Assembly (NCBI GenBank): GCA_028284125.1
Contig: JANQSI010000006.1
Coordinates: 1-64,000 of the forward strand
Reading direction: 5' to 3'
DNA length: 64,000 nucleotides
DNA from: Cyclobacteriaceae bacterium
GTDB lineage: Bacteria; Bacteroidota; Bacteroidia; Cytophagales; Cyclobacteriaceae
A model generated the notes under the pieces. The model had not been told where the DNA came from, searched no databases, and worked only from the letters and a program-made list of their open reading frames with translations. The position numbers and the translations under genes are program-made. Shown here piece by piece: positions 37,352 to 47,513 of this stretch; within the stretch, counting starts at the first letter, position 1, and every line of letters begins with the position of its first letter.

Positions 37352-37734
37352 GGAAAGCTGGTTTAATTAGTATTATTTTGTTAATGCAGTATTGTCAATG
37401 CATGGTCATGAATATTTGCAGGCTGTTTATAGTCTCAAGGCTATTCGGATCAAAGATTGAATCTCAGGCATAATTAAGACATTTTACTATGATGATACCT
37501 GAATCAGTTATTGGTAGTTTTTATGCCAGCGATAATAATTAATTATGTGCCATATAGTTTGTATCAACGAATCGGAGATGGTTGAAATTCCAGTTTCCCA
37601 TATGTATCATCTAGAATTCATAGACGATCTGATTTAAAGCCTTTAGTTAGTTGGATTAGCCAATATTCTCCTAATGGAAATTATTATTTATACCATTAGG
37701 AAACTAATCATGATTAACTTCGTTTCATCTCCTC
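37352..37734. other. 383-bp intergenic region between receptor and PadR genes
   Basis: No open frame with coding character, RNA gene or consensus promoter was seen except the inverted repeat at 37669-37701. The sequence is AT-rich and should contain the promoters of both divergent genes. Confidence 0.5.
37669..37701. promoter_or_regulatory. Candidate PadR operator
   Basis: TCCTAATGG and CCATTAGGA are perfect 9-bp inverted arms separated by 15 bp, ending 33 bp before the PadR start codon. PadR regulators commonly repress their own operon through inverted repeats in this position. Confidence 0.55.
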
Positions 37735-38064
37735 ATGAAATACACACAGCTCGGTGAATTTGAAGAGTTAGTGCTACTCATTATTGGCTCTCTTGGTGAA
37801 AACGCATACAGCATTTCCATTAAGGAAGAGTTCAAGCGGCATACGAAACGAAATCCAAGTATTGGGGCACTTCATTCAGCATTTAATCGGCTGGAGAAAA
37901 AAGGGTTTTTAGAATCTTATGAAGGAGGAGCGACAAACAAAAGAGGTGGCAGAAGTAAGAGATTCTATATCATAACAGCGTATGGCAGAAAAGCGCTTGA
38001 TGACTCCTTTGAATTAAGATCAACATTGTATCATTCTTTACCACAATTAGGACTTTCTGAGTGA
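37735..38064 (+). CDS. PadR-family transcriptional regulator
   Basis: A 109-residue winged-helix protein. The helix-turn-helix covers about residues 10-50 (NPSIGALHSAFNRLEKKGFL) and the wing ESYEGGATNKRGGRSKRFY follows, as is standard. It overlaps the permease gene by four bases, so it probably controls that gene and itself, perhaps in answer to a membrane-active or toxic compound. Confidence 0.93.
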   Translation: MKYTQLGEFEELVLLIIGSLGENAYSISIKEEFKRHTKRNPSIGALHSAFNRLEKKGFLESYEGGATNKRGGRSKRFYIITAYGRKALDDSFELRSTLYHSLPQLGLSE

Positions 38065-40706
38065 ATGGGTCAAAACAATATCGTCCGCCTAAATGGCCAG
38101 ATAAACTTTTGAGTTGGTTTTGCCACCCAAAACACATAGACATTTTCCGAGGTGATGTCTATGAATTGTATCAGGATCGACGAGAAAATGGAAGCAAGCT
38201 TAGTGCAGATCTCCGCTTCTTTTTTGACATACTTGGACTTTGTCGACCCTATGCAATGAAAGATCACAGAATTGAAAACTCAAACAACATATCCATGTTC
38301 AAGAATTATTTTAAGATCACGTATCGTAACCTACTGAGACAAAAAGTTTATTCATTTCTCAACCTAAGTGGATTGGCCATTGGCTTGGCCTGTTCCATTC
38401 TCATTTTTCTGTATGTACAAGACGAATTGAGCTACGACCGTTTTCATGAAAAATCCGATCGTACCTATCGACTTCTAGAGCATTTTCAGGATGAAGGTAA
38501 TGGAGAACATTCTGCTAGTCAACCATTCCCGGCAGGCCCAACTTTCCAGAGTGAGTATTCGGATGAGGTTGCGTATGCCGTTAGACTTTTTAATTTTCAA
38601 TCCCCTTCGTTGGCTCTTGCTAACAAAGAATCAGATAAAGCCTTCAATGAAAGTAGAGTCTTCTTTGCTGATTCCACTTTCCTAGATGTTTTTGATTTCA
38701 AGCTTATTTCGGGAAGCAGAGAAACTGCACTTGATAATCCCAACAGTATTCTGATCACCACCTCGATGGCAAGAAAATATTTCCCCGATGAAGACCCACT
38801 GGGAAAATTTCTTGAGTTGCAGGGAATACACAATCTTAAAGTAGTTGGTGTGTTAGAGGATTCTCCAAAAAATGCGCACTTTCAGTTCGATTTCATCATC
38901 TCCTTTTCGAGTTTGAAACCATGGTTTGGTGGAGCATATCCAAGAAGTTGGTATTGGAATCCGTGTTGGACGTATGTTGTTCTAGAAAAAAATGTCACCA
39001 AAGATCAAGTCGAGTCGCGCTTTCCAGAATTCGTTGATAAGTATTTTCCTGGTTTTATCAAAGAACACGTCACACTTGAACTTCAACCGCTCACAGATAT
39101 ACATCTGTATTCAAATCTTGATTATGAGATTGAAGCGAACAGCAATATTGATAGTATTTACATTTTCAGTGCTATCGCATTTTTTGTGTTGTTGATTGCA
39201 GCTATCAACTTCATCAACTTAAGTACGGCCAGGGCTACAAAAAGAGCAAGAGAAGTTGGAGTTCGGAAATCGCTTGGAAGCTCCAAATCACAACTTATCA
39301 AACAATACATTTTTGAGTCATTGTTCATGACATTTTTGGCAATGGTTTTTGCACTAATCATTGTGGCAGTTTTCCTACCAGCTTTCAACTTGCTGACTGA
39401 AAAAGGTGTCTCGTTCTCATTTCTTCTCCAGCCGAATCAATTACTTCTTTTAGGAGGAATCACTTTAGTCGTTGGGCTACTTTCTGGCTTCTACCCGGCA
39501 TTCGTTCTTTCGTCATTCCAAACAGTTTCTGTTCTAAAAGGAGCGCATCTAAAAACGAGTGGACTGAATTTTAGAAAAATATTAGTGACTATACAGTTCA
39601 GTATTTCGATCTGTTTGATCATAGGCACCATTGTGGCAATCAACCAGCTCCAATTTTTGATGAACAAGGATGTCGGGTTTGATCAGGAAAATATTGTTAT
39701 GGTGCCAGTCATACGATCTCCGATGGGTCAGCATTATGAAAATTTCAAGACGACAGCTCTTCAAAGTCCTCGTATTACTTCAATCACTGCAGTAGAAGAA
39801 ATAGTTGGTGCGAAACATCAGGTTGGAAATTATCAATTTGAAGGTATGGATGAATCCAAAGCGTATGCCCGCTTTAACATGCGTCATGATTTCGCCAAAA
39901 CTTTTGATATCCCAATTGTGGCTGGGAGGGCCTATGACTATAACATTCAAACCGACGATTCTCTTGCACTAGTTGTGAATGAAACATTTGTGAAATCTAT
40001 GAACTGGGGATCTCCTCAGGACGCAATTGGAGAACGTTTTTATTACCAAGGAGAGCTTAGAGGTCAGATAGTGGGTGTCGTGAAAGACTACAATTTTGTT
40101 TCTAAACATCGACCAATTGCCCCACTGGTTTTGACACTTAACTCGAGAAGAGGTGCATTCAATCTCTTTATTAAGTATGTAGCTGTCAAGATAAATAGTG
40201 CTGACGTTGAAGCTTCTATCGCCGACATAGAAAGTGCCTGGAAGTCTGTAATGCCTAATATGCCATTTGACTATTTCTTCCTTGATGATACACTAAACGA
40301 TTCATACAAGGCGGAAAGAAAACTGAGCAACGTAACAATCATTTTCTCTGTGCTAACAATCCTTGTTGCATGTTTGGGTCTTTTCGGATTGGCAACATTT
40401 AGTGTAGAACAAAGAACCAAGGAAATTGGTGTAAGAAAAGTTTTGGGTATTTCTACACCTCAGATACTAAGTCTACTTTCCAAGGAGTTTTTACTGCTTA
40501 TTTTGATTGCTTTTGTAGTGGCTATCCCCGTTTCATATCTGCTGACACAGCAATGGTTGAATGGTTTTTCTTACCGAATAGGGATAGACGTTTGGCCATA
40601 TATTGTATCAGGCCTGCTAACGTTTATTGTTGCTTTCTTAACTGTCGCCTATCACAGCTTGAAAGCCTCAGCAATAAATCCTGTAGAGACGCTTAAGTAT
40701 GAATAA
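38061..40706 (+). CDS. MacB/FtsX-type ABC transporter permease with N-terminal prefix domain
   Basis: An 881-residue permease starting at GTG inside the PadR stop. Residues 1-75 form the soluble prefix domain seen in PadR-linked permeases (PPKWPDKLLSWFCHPKHIDI region); then two MacB/FtsX modules, each with a periplasmic domain and three to four membrane segments (starts near 98, 365-510, and 760-865). The conserved RAREVGVRKSLG and RTKEIGVRKVLG loops are present. Its ATPase is not adjacent. Likely exports or resists a peptide or lipid. Confidence 0.92.
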   Translation: MNGSKQYRPPKWPDKLLSWFCHPKHIDIFRGDVYELYQDRRENGSKLSADLRFFFDILGLCRPYAMKDHRIENSNNISMFKNYFKITYRNLLRQKVYSFLNLSGLAIGLACSILIFLYVQDELSYDRFHEKSDRTYRLLEHFQDEGNGEHSASQPFPAGPTFQSEYSDEVAYAVRLFNFQSPSLALANKESDKAFNESRVFFADSTFLDVFDFKLISGSRETALDNPNSILITTSMARKYFPDEDPLGKFLELQGIHNLKVVGVLEDSPKNAHFQFDFIISFSSLKPWFGGAYPRSWYWNPCWTYVVLEKNVTKDQVESRFPEFVDKYFPGFIKEHVTLELQPLTDIHLYSNLDYEIEANSNIDSIYIFSAIAFFVLLIAAINFINLSTARATKRAREVGVRKSLGSSKSQLIKQYIFESLFMTFLAMVFALIIVAVFLPAFNLLTEKGVSFSFLLQPNQLLLLGGITLVVGLLSGFYPAFVLSSFQTVSVLKGAHLKTSGLNFRKILVTIQFSISICLIIGTIVAINQLQFLMNKDVGFDQENIVMVPVIRSPMGQHYENFKTTALQSPRITSITAVEEIVGAKHQVGNYQFEGMDESKAYARFNMRHDFAKTFDIPIVAGRAYDYNIQTDDSLALVVNETFVKSMNWGSPQDAIGERFYYQGELRGQIVGVVKDYNFVSKHRPIAPLVLTLNSRRGAFNLFIKYVAVKINSADVEASIADIESAWKSVMPNMPFDYFFLDDTLNDSYKAERKLSNVTIIFSVLTILVACLGLFGLATFSVEQRTKEIGVRKVLGISTPQILSLLSKEFLLLILIAFVVAIPVSYLLTQQWLNGFSYRIGIDVWPYIVSGLLTFIVAFLTVAYHSLKASAINPVETLKYE

Positions 40707-40729
40707 TCATTTCACTTTAAATCCAAATC

Positions 40730-41140
40730 ATGAAAATCAAAATTCTATTGCTATCCATAACGCTTGTGTGCATTCTTGAAGCGAGCGCTCAATCGGACAC
40801 TGAACTTATCGAGAAAACCTTGACTGACTATATTGAAGGTTCTACTAATGGGCAACCTAATCGATTGAAAGAAGCCTTTCATCCCGACCTGAACTTATAC
40901 TACGTAAGAAATGATGAGGTGAGGGTTTGGAGTGGAAAAGACTATATCCTTGATACCAAAGAAGGTCAGCCCACAGGTGAGAAAGGAAAAATCTTATCAA
41001 TTGACTATGAGAATAATGCAGCGATGGCCAAGGTTGAAATTTTTAACCCGCAAAACGACAACACCTACATCGACTATTTCATGCTGTTAAAAACAGAGGG
41101 TAAATGGACGATCATCCATAAGATGTTTACAAAAAAGTAA
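40730..41140 (+). CDS. Secreted NTF2-like (lumazine-binding-like) protein
   Basis: A 136-residue protein with a signal peptide (cleavage near ASAQS) and one NTF2-like domain (IEKTLTDYIEGSTNGQPNRL, then a beta-sheet ending GKWTIIHKMFTKK). Such proteins are often small-molecule binding or of unknown role. It follows the permease by 23 bp and may be in its operon. Confidence 0.8.
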   Translation: MKIKILLLSITLVCILEASAQSDTELIEKTLTDYIEGSTNGQPNRLKEAFHPDLNLYYVRNDEVRVWSGKDYILDTKEGQPTGEKGKILSIDYENNAAMAKVEIFNPQNDNTYIDYFMLLKTEGKWTIIHKMFTKK

Positions 41141-41143
41141 TGG

Positions 41144-41962
41144 CTAGTAATCCGTCTTGATCGATTTATTGAGGGGCAAGCCAAGTTGATAACCAATGTC
41201 TTCATCTCTTGTGTCATCAGCTACATCAAGTCCATATTTAATGTCTTTTGGATCTTCGTAAACAAACGTTCCGAAAATACGATCCCAAATGGATAAAACA
41301 TTTCCAAAATTGGTGTCTGTCCAAGGGCGCTCAAAATGATGATGGAATTTATGCGTGTTAGGGGTAATAATGATGAAGCTTAATGTTCTGTCCAGCCAAG
41401 TGGGTAAACTGATGTTTGCGTGTGTCCAGTAGGTGAAAAAAATAGTCACCATACGATACAACAAGTAGTAGCCGACGGGAATACCGAAAATAACAATGGT
41501 AACAAGCGCTAATGTTTCTCTTAGCACATATTCGATTGGATGTTGTCTTGTCCCGGTTGTAGCATCAACTTTCGTATCGCTATGATGAACCATGTGGAGT
41601 TTCCACATCCATTTAATTCGGTGCAGCAGGTAATGCGCTGTATATTGAGAAACCAAATCTAGGGCCACAATGGCTATCAATAATTCTCCCCAAATCGGTA
41701 ACGCAATCCAGTTAAGAATACCAAATTGAGATTGGTCGAGCCAATAGAAAACTCCTACCGTAATGATTCCAAACAACACATTTATCAACATGATAAAAAT
41801 GAAGAAAAACAAGTTGATCCCATCGTGACGCATCTTGTTATAACCGTGCCTGAACAGCGGAATGATGGCTTCCAATGTCCAAAAGAAAACCAGGCATATA
41901 AAAACCCAAGTGAGTTTTTGGACGGTTGTGAGTGCTTCGAAAAATGAAACGAATTCTGTCAT
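41144..41962 (-). CDS. Sterol desaturase/fatty acid hydroxylase family protein
   Basis: A 272-residue membrane di-iron enzyme with four or so membrane segments and the histidine clusters HYLLHR near 109, HMVHHSD near 122, HANISL near 177 and HKFHHHFERPWTDTNFG near 199. Members hydroxylate or desaturate lipids. The substrate cannot be told. It is transcribed away from the Xre-RES pair. Confidence 0.88.
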   Translation of the reverse strand: MTEFVSFFEALTTVQKLTWVFICLVFFWTLEAIIPLFRHGYNKMRHDGINLFFFIFIMLINVLFGIITVGVFYWLDQSQFGILNWIALPIWGELLIAIVALDLVSQYTAHYLLHRIKWMWKLHMVHHSDTKVDATTGTRQHPIEYVLRETLALVTIVIFGIPVGYYLLYRMVTIFFTYWTHANISLPTWLDRTLSFIIITPNTHKFHHHFERPWTDTNFGNVLSIWDRIFGTFVYEDPKDIKYGLDVADDTRDEDIGYQLGLPLNKSIKTDY

Positions 41963-42003
41963 GACGGAAAATTATTCAAAAAGAAGAAAAACAAAATAGA
42001 CAA

Positions 42004-42450
42004 ATGTCCGTATATATAATAGAAATTTGTCCAGTTTTGAAAGCAAAAGAACCATTACCCCTTTATGGCATCCACTCATTAGCCGCACCCAAATCTGATC
42101 TTGAACTAGTCACAAAAGCAAGAAATGGCTTGAAGACAGAGACTCTGTGGAAGTTTTTAAAATCAATAAACTGTTCTAAAATGGAATTCGAAGAATATCT
42201 TCCACTTTCACTAAAAACACTTGGTAGAAAAAAGATGCTTGATGAGGCAGACAGTGAGCGGATTCTCAATATAATGCGAGTGTTTGCTCAGGGCCAAGCT
42301 CTTTTTGATGACGTTGAGGTTTTTAAAAAATGGTTGAAACAAGAAAACCCCTATTTGGGGGATGCTCCAATTACATTCCTCAAGACCTCCACTGGGTGCC
42401 AGGTTATTCTTGATGAAATTGGAAGAGCACAGCACGGTATTATGGCATGA
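42004..42450 (+). CDS. Xre/MbcA/ParS-type antitoxin
   Basis: A 148-residue protein with a central helical domain (KFLKSINCSKMEFEEYLPLS) and a C-terminal toxin-binding domain with FKKWLKQENPYLGDAPITFL and the typical LDEIGRAQHGI end. It is followed by a RES-domain gene with a 4-bp overlap. In such pairs the antitoxin neutralises the toxin and represses the operon. Confidence 0.92.
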   Translation: MSVYIIEICPVLKAKEPLPLYGIHSLAAPKSDLELVTKARNGLKTETLWKFLKSINCSKMEFEEYLPLSLKTLGRKKMLDEADSERILNIMRVFAQGQALFDDVEVFKKWLKQENPYLGDAPITFLKTSTGCQVILDEIGRAQHGIMA

Positions 42451-42908
42451 TCGTCACAAGGATTGCCCAAAGCCAATATATCAGAGCACTTGATGGGATG
42501 GGATCGTTTATGTATGGGGGACGCTGGACATCCAAAGGCACTCATGCAATATATACTGCAGAAAATGCATCGCTGGCTTATCTCGAATATCTCGCTCACC
42601 AATTCGAAAGAAAAACCTGGCCAAAAGATCTGGCAATCTCCAAACTAAGTATTGATGATACCGATGTTTTCACTGTCGACACAGATTCTCTGCCTGCTGA
42701 CTGGAAATCGGTCAGATACATAGCTCGAACACAAATTGTTGGAGATAAATACTTTGGTGAGGAAAAGCTGGCTATTCGTTTACCATCGGTTATAGTGGAA
42801 GACGAATGCAATGTCATCATTAATCCAAAACATAAAAATTTTAGTTCCTCTGTTCAGTTACAAAAAGTTGAGCCCTTAGATCTGGATAAGAGGTTCAAGC
42901 AATCTTAA
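42447..42908 (+). CDS. RES-domain NAD-degrading toxin
   Basis: A 153-residue RES protein; characterised members (for example MbcT) destroy NAD. The conserved Arg, Glu and Ser are visible in YIRALDGMGS/GGRWTSKG, the YLEYLAH stretch near residue 48, and the SSSVQLQ region near 131. It forms a coupled operon with the Xre antitoxin. Its stop codon overlaps a relic of asnS on the other strand. Confidence 0.92.
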   Translation: MIVTRIAQSQYIRALDGMGSFMYGGRWTSKGTHAIYTAENASLAYLEYLAHQFERKTWPKDLAISKLSIDDTDVFTVDTDSLPADWKSVRYIARTQIVGDKYFGEEKLAIRLPSVIVEDECNVIINPKHKNFSSSVQLQKVEPLDLDKRFKQS

Positions 42909-42955
42909 AATTCGCAGTTTCTGGGGGTTTTGAGAAATGCAATGACTTCCCAAAT
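42905..42955 (-). pseudogene. Decayed copy of the asnS 3' end
   Basis: On the minus strand this reads VIAFLKTPRNCEF plus stop, against [13 protein letters not shown] plus stop at the end of asnS: nine of thirteen residues match, and the first 14 bases from the stop are identical (TCTTAAAATTCGCA). It is too short to be functional and lies 1046 bp from the true asnS end. Confidence 0.75.
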
Positions 42956-42957
42956 TA

Positions 42958-43806
42958 TTACTTTAATCTATATACCTCTGCTCCAATGGCATAAATATGA
43001 GATTGTCCTGGTAAGGAGTATTGCCATTTTCCTAAGCTAGCTCTGCGAACAAATTGCTTTTTGGATGTATCAGTTTCCCAACATACAATAGAGAAATAAC
43101 CATCCGTAGGCTGCCACAATAGATTTAAAAATTCAAAACAAACAAAGAAATCTTCGGTAAAGATCAAATTCTCGTGGCTCAGATCAATCTCAATCCACCC
43201 ATCCTGGTTGACAATGTTCACAAAAACTCCCTTGAATACATCCGATCCCGGCAATCCATTTGCCATTTTTTTAAGCACACGTACTCTCATTTTGGTTTTT
43301 TCGAGATTATTTTCTCCAATTTTTATCTTAGCCTTCGATAGAAAAACCGGATAAGTGCTGGCTTCCATCAGCTGGGCTATTTGTGATCCCCCTTTGAAGT
43401 TAGCATAACATGAACCCCAATAGAACATCGGCTTTACACCAAGTTTTTCATAGCTTCTTTTTTCTTTGTCAGGAGTAATTTCCACGGTCCTAAGGTCCAT
43501 GACGACTTCTTCAAGTGCTATAACAATAGCCTTGCTTTTTAACAGGTATGAAATGGGTAACTTCTTTCTTACATGGACCACCTCAGAAAAAGTCAGTGTA
43601 TCATATGTGAACTGTGAGGGAATGGCTAAGCGAAAGAGGCCCTCTTCGTTGGACACTGTCCCAACATTCTCGCCTACAATACCTATGGCAGCATATGGTA
43701 TTGGCTGCTTGGTCTTAGCGTCCACAACCCTCCCTTCAATGATTTGATCCTGTGAAAAACCCAGTACATTATTGAAAAGCAGCCAACAAAAAAATAGCTC
43801 ATTCAT
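42958..43806 (-). CDS. Carboxypeptidase-regulatory-like domain protein
   Basis: A 282-residue protein with a weak signal sequence and an N-terminal carboxypeptidase D regulatory-like fold (IEGRVVDAKTKQPIPYAAIG near 24, then NEEGLFRLAIP near 53), as found in many surface proteins and receptors of Bacteroidota. The rest (about 110-282) is beta-rich and unrecognised. It lies between asnS and the asnS relic. Confidence 0.75.
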   Translation of the reverse strand: MNELFFCWLLFNNVLGFSQDQIIEGRVVDAKTKQPIPYAAIGIVGENVGTVSNEEGLFRLAIPSQFTYDTLTFSEVVHVRKKLPISYLLKSKAIVIALEEVVMDLRTVEITPDKEKRSYEKLGVKPMFYWGSCYANFKGGSQIAQLMEASTYPVFLSKAKIKIGENNLEKTKMRVRVLKKMANGLPGSDVFKGVFVNIVNQDGWIEIDLSHENLIFTEDFFVCFEFLNLLWQPTDGYFSIVCWETDTSKKQFVRRASLGKWQYSLPGQSHIYAIGAEVYRLK

Positions 43807-43950
43807 CTTAAGTAATCTATGTCATCAATTTGATGAATAAAGAAGAAAAAAGTTACGATTTTAAGTGAAGTTTCGTTACCGGATAAAAAGATCATTACAA
43901 AACATACGAATGCTTATTCTTATCCATTTACAAACAAAAAAAAGAGAATC

Positions 43951-45402
43951 TTAAAATTCGCAATTGCCGGGAGTTCGTGGGAATGGAATGACATCACGGA
44001 TGTTGTTCATTCCAGTGACAAATTGAATCATACGTTCAAAACCCAATCCATAACCACTGTGTGGGACTGTTCCAAATCTTCTGGTATCAAGGTACCACCA
44101 AAGTTCTTCGGCAGGAATTCCCATTTCCGACATTCGCTGTTCAAGTTTGTCTTTTCTTTCTTCCCTCTGAGAACCGCCCACAATTTCTCCAATTCCCGGA
44201 AACAAAACATCCATAGCACCTACTGTCTTATCGTCATCGTTTTGTCGCATGTAAAAAGCCTTGATTTCTTTCGGGTAGTCAAACAGAATGACTGGCTTTT
44301 TGAAATGTTTTTCCACCAGGAAACGTTCGTGTTCTGACTGAAGGTCTGCACCCCAGTCGTCAATCAAATACTGGAATTTTTTCTTTTGATTCGGTTTAGA
44401 TCTTTTAAGAATTTCGATTGCTTCTGTGTAGGTCAGCCGAACAAACTCATTTTCATGAACAAACTTTAAGCGTTCCAAAAGGCTTAGTTCGTTTCTCTCG
44501 TTTTGAGGTTTTGTTTTCTCCTCATCAAGCTCACGCTTTTCCAAAAACTCAAGGTCTTCCTGACAATTTTCCAATGCATATCCAACCAAGTACTTTAGCA
44601 TGTCCTCAGCCAAATCCATAGTATCATCAAGATCATAAAAGGCCATCTCCGGCTCAACCATCCAGAACTCAGCTAAGTGCCTTGTGGTATTGCTATTTTC
44701 GGCTCGGAAGGTTGGACCGAAGGTGTAAATCTCTGAAACACCCATTGCCGCCAGTTCGCCTTCAAGCTGACCGGAAACTGTCAGGTTTGTTTCCTTTTCA
44801 AAAAAATCTTGCTTGAAATCAACGGCTCCATTTTCATCTTTGGGAATATTGTCCAACTCAAAAGTGGTCACTTTGAACGTTTCACCAGCCCCTTCCGCAT
44901 CTGATGAAGTTAGGATTGGCGTATGAAGATTCAAAAATCCTTTTTCGTGGAAAAAAGAATGCAACCCATAGGCCATCGCATGTCTCACTCGTAGGATTGC
45001 GCCAAAAGTGTTAGTTCTTGGTCGCAGGTGAGCAATTTCTCTTAAGAACTCCAGCGAATGTTTTTTCGGCTGAAGGGGAAATTGTTCGGGATCGGCTTCT
45101 CCTAGAATTTCAATTTGGTCCGCTACCAGCTCTACACTTTGACCAGCGCCCTGAGACTCAACCAGGTTGCCAATCACAGAAAGACTGGTACCTGTATTTA
45201 TTTTTCGAACAAAATCCTCATCAAATTTTTCTGCATCAAGAACAACCTGAATATTGCGAATTCCTGAGCCATCATTGAGGGCAACAAAAGCCACATTCTT
45301 GCTCGCTCTTTTCGTACGCACCCATCCCTTTACACAGATCTCGGAACCGACTTTTCCATCGTCCAAAAGTTGCCTGATTTTTGTTCTTTTTATTTTATCC
45401 AC
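43951..45402 (-). CDS. asnS: Asparaginyl-tRNA synthetase
   Basis: Charges tRNA-Asn. The class IIb enzyme has an N-terminal OB-fold anticodon domain ([16 protein letters not shown]) and motifs 2 and 3 ([29 protein letters not shown] near the C-terminus), ending [11 protein letters not shown]. The start chosen is GTG at 45402 (483 residues, VDKIKRTK): an upstream ATG at 45474 lies beyond the promoter -7 element and would add residues with no family match. Confidence 0.95.
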   Translation of the reverse strand: MDKIKRTKIRQLLDDGKVGSEICVKGWVRTKRASKNVAFVALNDGSGIRNIQVVLDAEKFDEDFVRKINTGTSLSVIGNLVESQGAGQSVELVADQIEILGEADPEQFPLQPKKHSLEFLREIAHLRPRTNTFGAILRVRHAMAYGLHSFFHEKGFLNLHTPILTSSDAEGAGETFKVTTFELDNIPKDENGAVDFKQDFFEKETNLTVSGQLEGELAAMGVSEIYTFGPTFRAENSNTTRHLAEFWMVEPEMAFYDLDDTMDLAEDMLKYLVGYALENCQEDLEFLEKRELDEEKTKPQNERNELSLLERLKFVHENEFVRLTYTEAIEILKRSKPNQKKKFQYLIDDWGADLQSEHERFLVEKHFKKPVILFDYPKEIKAFYMRQNDDDKTVGAMDVLFPGIGEIVGGSQREERKDKLEQRMSEMGIPAEELWWYLDTRRFGTVPHSGYGLGFERMIQFVTGMNNIRDVIPFPRTPGNCEF

Positions 45403-45424
45403 TTCGCTAAAAATATATGGGTCG

Positions 45425-45432
45425 CAAAAGTA
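45425..45432 (-). promoter_or_regulatory. -7 element of asnS
   Basis: TACTTTTG on the minus strand matches TAnnTTTG; transcription would start about 15 bases before the GTG at 45402. The -33 region is weak. It lies between the divergent asnS and rpoN genes. Confidence 0.55.
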
Positions 45433-45468
45433 ACGAATGTGATAATTTTGGACCACTAGTAATTGTTT

Positions 45469-46905
45469 ATGCAAAAACTATCTCTGACTCAATCGCTTCA
45501 ACAAAAACTGTCTCCTCAGCAGATTCAGTTTATAAAACTTTTGCAGGTGCCTACTGCGGAGTTGGAAGCACGGGTAGAAGAGGAGCTTGAAGTTAATCCA
45601 GCACTGGAAGAAGGAAAGGAAGAGAAAGAGGCGGATGATCAAGATGACTTTGAAGATGATTTCGAAATTGACGATCGGGATGGAATCGAGGAATATCTTC
45701 AGGACGATTATGCCGGATATAAAATGCAGGGAGACGGAAGAAACCCTGATGAGGAAGATAAAGAGTCTCCTCTATCGGTCGGCAAGTCTTTGCACGAACA
45801 ATTGATCTCGCAACTGGGTTATTTGAAATTGAACGAGCGTGAGCGAGTTCTTGCAAAACAACTAATTGGAAGTATTGATGCTGATGGCTACATCCGAAGG
45901 GATCTTGAAGCGATCGTAAATGATCTGGCTTTTTCCCAGGGAGTCGAAACGGATGAAGAAGAACTGGAAAATATTTTGTTTAAAATTCAAGGGTTTGACC
46001 CTGCTGGAATTGGTGCAAGAAATTTGCAAGAGTGTTTATCGCTTCAGCTCGAAAGAAAAGATCCGGAATCTGAGGAGATCCAAATTGCGATTCGAATCAT
46101 TGATACTTGCTTCAATGAATTTTCAAAAAAGCATTACGAGAAAATTTCAAGAAAACTTGGAATCAACGATGAGCAACTGCTACGTGAATCTATTTACCAA
46201 ATCACAAAACTGAATCCGAAACCAGGAGGTACGGGTGAAGAAATTGTAAAAACGCAGTACATCATTCCTGATTTCATCCTTTCTAATAACAATGGAAAAT
46301 TGGAGTTATCGCTGAATTCTAGAAATGCACCTCAACTAAAAGTGAGTCGGTCGTATTCAGACATGCTTCAGGCTTATGACAAGAGTGATAAGAAGGATAA
46401 AAAATTAAAAGAGACTGTCTCGTTTATCAAGCAAAAGCTGGATTCGGCCAAGTGGTTTATTGATGCGATCAGGCAACGACAGCAAACGCTTTTGAACACC
46501 ATGCAAGCCATCATCGATTTCCAATTGGATTATTTTCAGGAAGGTGATGAAAGCAAACTTAGGCCGATGATCTTAAAGGACATTGCAGATAGAATCCAAA
46601 TGGATATTTCTACCGTTTCACGTGTTGCCAGCAGCAAGTCCATTCAAACCGAATTTGGCGTTTTCCCCTTGAAATATTTTTTCTCGGAAGGAATTGCTAC
46701 TGAATCCGGTGAAGATGTGAGTAGTCGTGAAGTGAAGAATAAACTAAAAGAGATCATTGATGGGGAGGAAAAGACTAAGCCTCTTTCGGATGAGAAACTC
46801 GAAAAATTACTAAAGGAAAATGGCTACACTATTGCCCGTCGAACTGTAGCTAAATACCGAGAACAGCTAAATATTCCTGTGGCCAGATTAAGGAAAGAAT
46901 TGTGA
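45469..46905 (+). CDS. rpoN: RNA polymerase sigma-54 factor
   Basis: Sigma factor for activator-dependent -24/-12 promoters. Starting at ATG 45469 it has 478 residues: the Gln/Leu-rich N-terminal region ([18 protein letters not shown]), an acidic linker (about 50-90), the core-binding domain, and the RpoN box [12 protein letters not shown] near the C-terminus. The next gene starts inside its stop codon. Confidence 0.96.
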   Translation: MQKLSLTQSLQQKLSPQQIQFIKLLQVPTAELEARVEEELEVNPALEEGKEEKEADDQDDFEDDFEIDDRDGIEEYLQDDYAGYKMQGDGRNPDEEDKESPLSVGKSLHEQLISQLGYLKLNERERVLAKQLIGSIDADGYIRRDLEAIVNDLAFSQGVETDEEELENILFKIQGFDPAGIGARNLQECLSLQLERKDPESEEIQIAIRIIDTCFNEFSKKHYEKISRKLGINDEQLLRESIYQITKLNPKPGGTGEEIVKTQYIIPDFILSNNNGKLELSLNSRNAPQLKVSRSYSDMLQAYDKSDKKDKKLKETVSFIKQKLDSAKWFIDAIRQRQQTLLNTMQAIIDFQLDYFQEGDESKLRPMILKDIADRIQMDISTVSRVASSKSIQTEFGVFPLKYFFSEGIATESGEDVSSREVKNKLKEIIDGEEKTKPLSDEKLEKLLKENGYTIARRTVAKYREQLNIPVARLRKEL

Positions 46906-47513
46906 GCTTTTTGATGAAACTAATTTCTGGTCTCTGCCACCCGTTGTTGATGGCTACTTACCTGAGCATAATTATTCTTTTGGGTGCTCCGGAGTTATTT
47001 TCATTTCCTGAAAGAACCTCAAGAATCCTGGTACTTGCTGTTTTTCTAACCACATGCGCAATCCCAGCGTTCAGCATTTACACACTCAAACTTTTTTCCA
47101 GAGTTTCCAATCTTGAGCTCACTGATAAAGATGAAAGACCACTCCCATTCTTTTTTATTTTCATTTGGTACGCTGTGACCGCCTTCTTATTTGTATACCG
47201 CTTGGAGCTAGGAAGGCCATTGTCAACAATATTGATCTCAGTCACTATCCTAATTGGGCTGCTTTTAATCATTACGAAGTGGTTTAAAATAAGTATTCAT
47301 GCCACAGCTGTTTGGAGTGCGGTAGGAATCATCATCTCATTGATGATCATTGGTGCTATTAGCTTATTGAATGTGCTAGTAGGAGCTATCTTCTTAGCAG
47401 GACTTACCAGTACGTCACGTCTTTATCTTGGCTATCATGAGCCGAGAGAAGTTTGGTATGGAGCTGCTTTGGGTTTTAGCTTCAGCTTTCTAGCTATCTA
47501 TTTCTTCGGCTAG
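46902..47513 (+). CDS. Polytopic membrane protein (PAP2-like)
   Basis: Up to 203 residues (GTG at 46902 or ATG at 46914) with six hydrophobic segments, and a C-terminal part ending in TSRLYLGYHEPREVWYGAALG, which resembles the last motif of PAP2-type phosphatases; the earlier active-site motifs are not clear. It is translationally coupled to rpoN and converges on the next gene by a few bases. Confidence 0.75.
   Translation: MSFLMKLISGLCHPLLMATYLSIIILLGAPELFSFPERTSRILVLAVFLTTCAIPAFSIYTLKLFSRVSNLELTDKDERPLPFFFIFIWYAVTAFLFVYRLELGRPLSTILISVTILIGLLLIITKWFKISIHATAVWSAVGIIISLMIIGAISLLNVLVGAIFLAGLTSTSRLYLGYHEPREVWYGAALGFSFSFLAIYFFG

Noticed and set aside
45403..45474. Longer asnS reading from an ATG at 45474
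   Set aside because: The extension spans the promoter -7 element and adds unrelated residues; the GTG at 45402 fits the family start.
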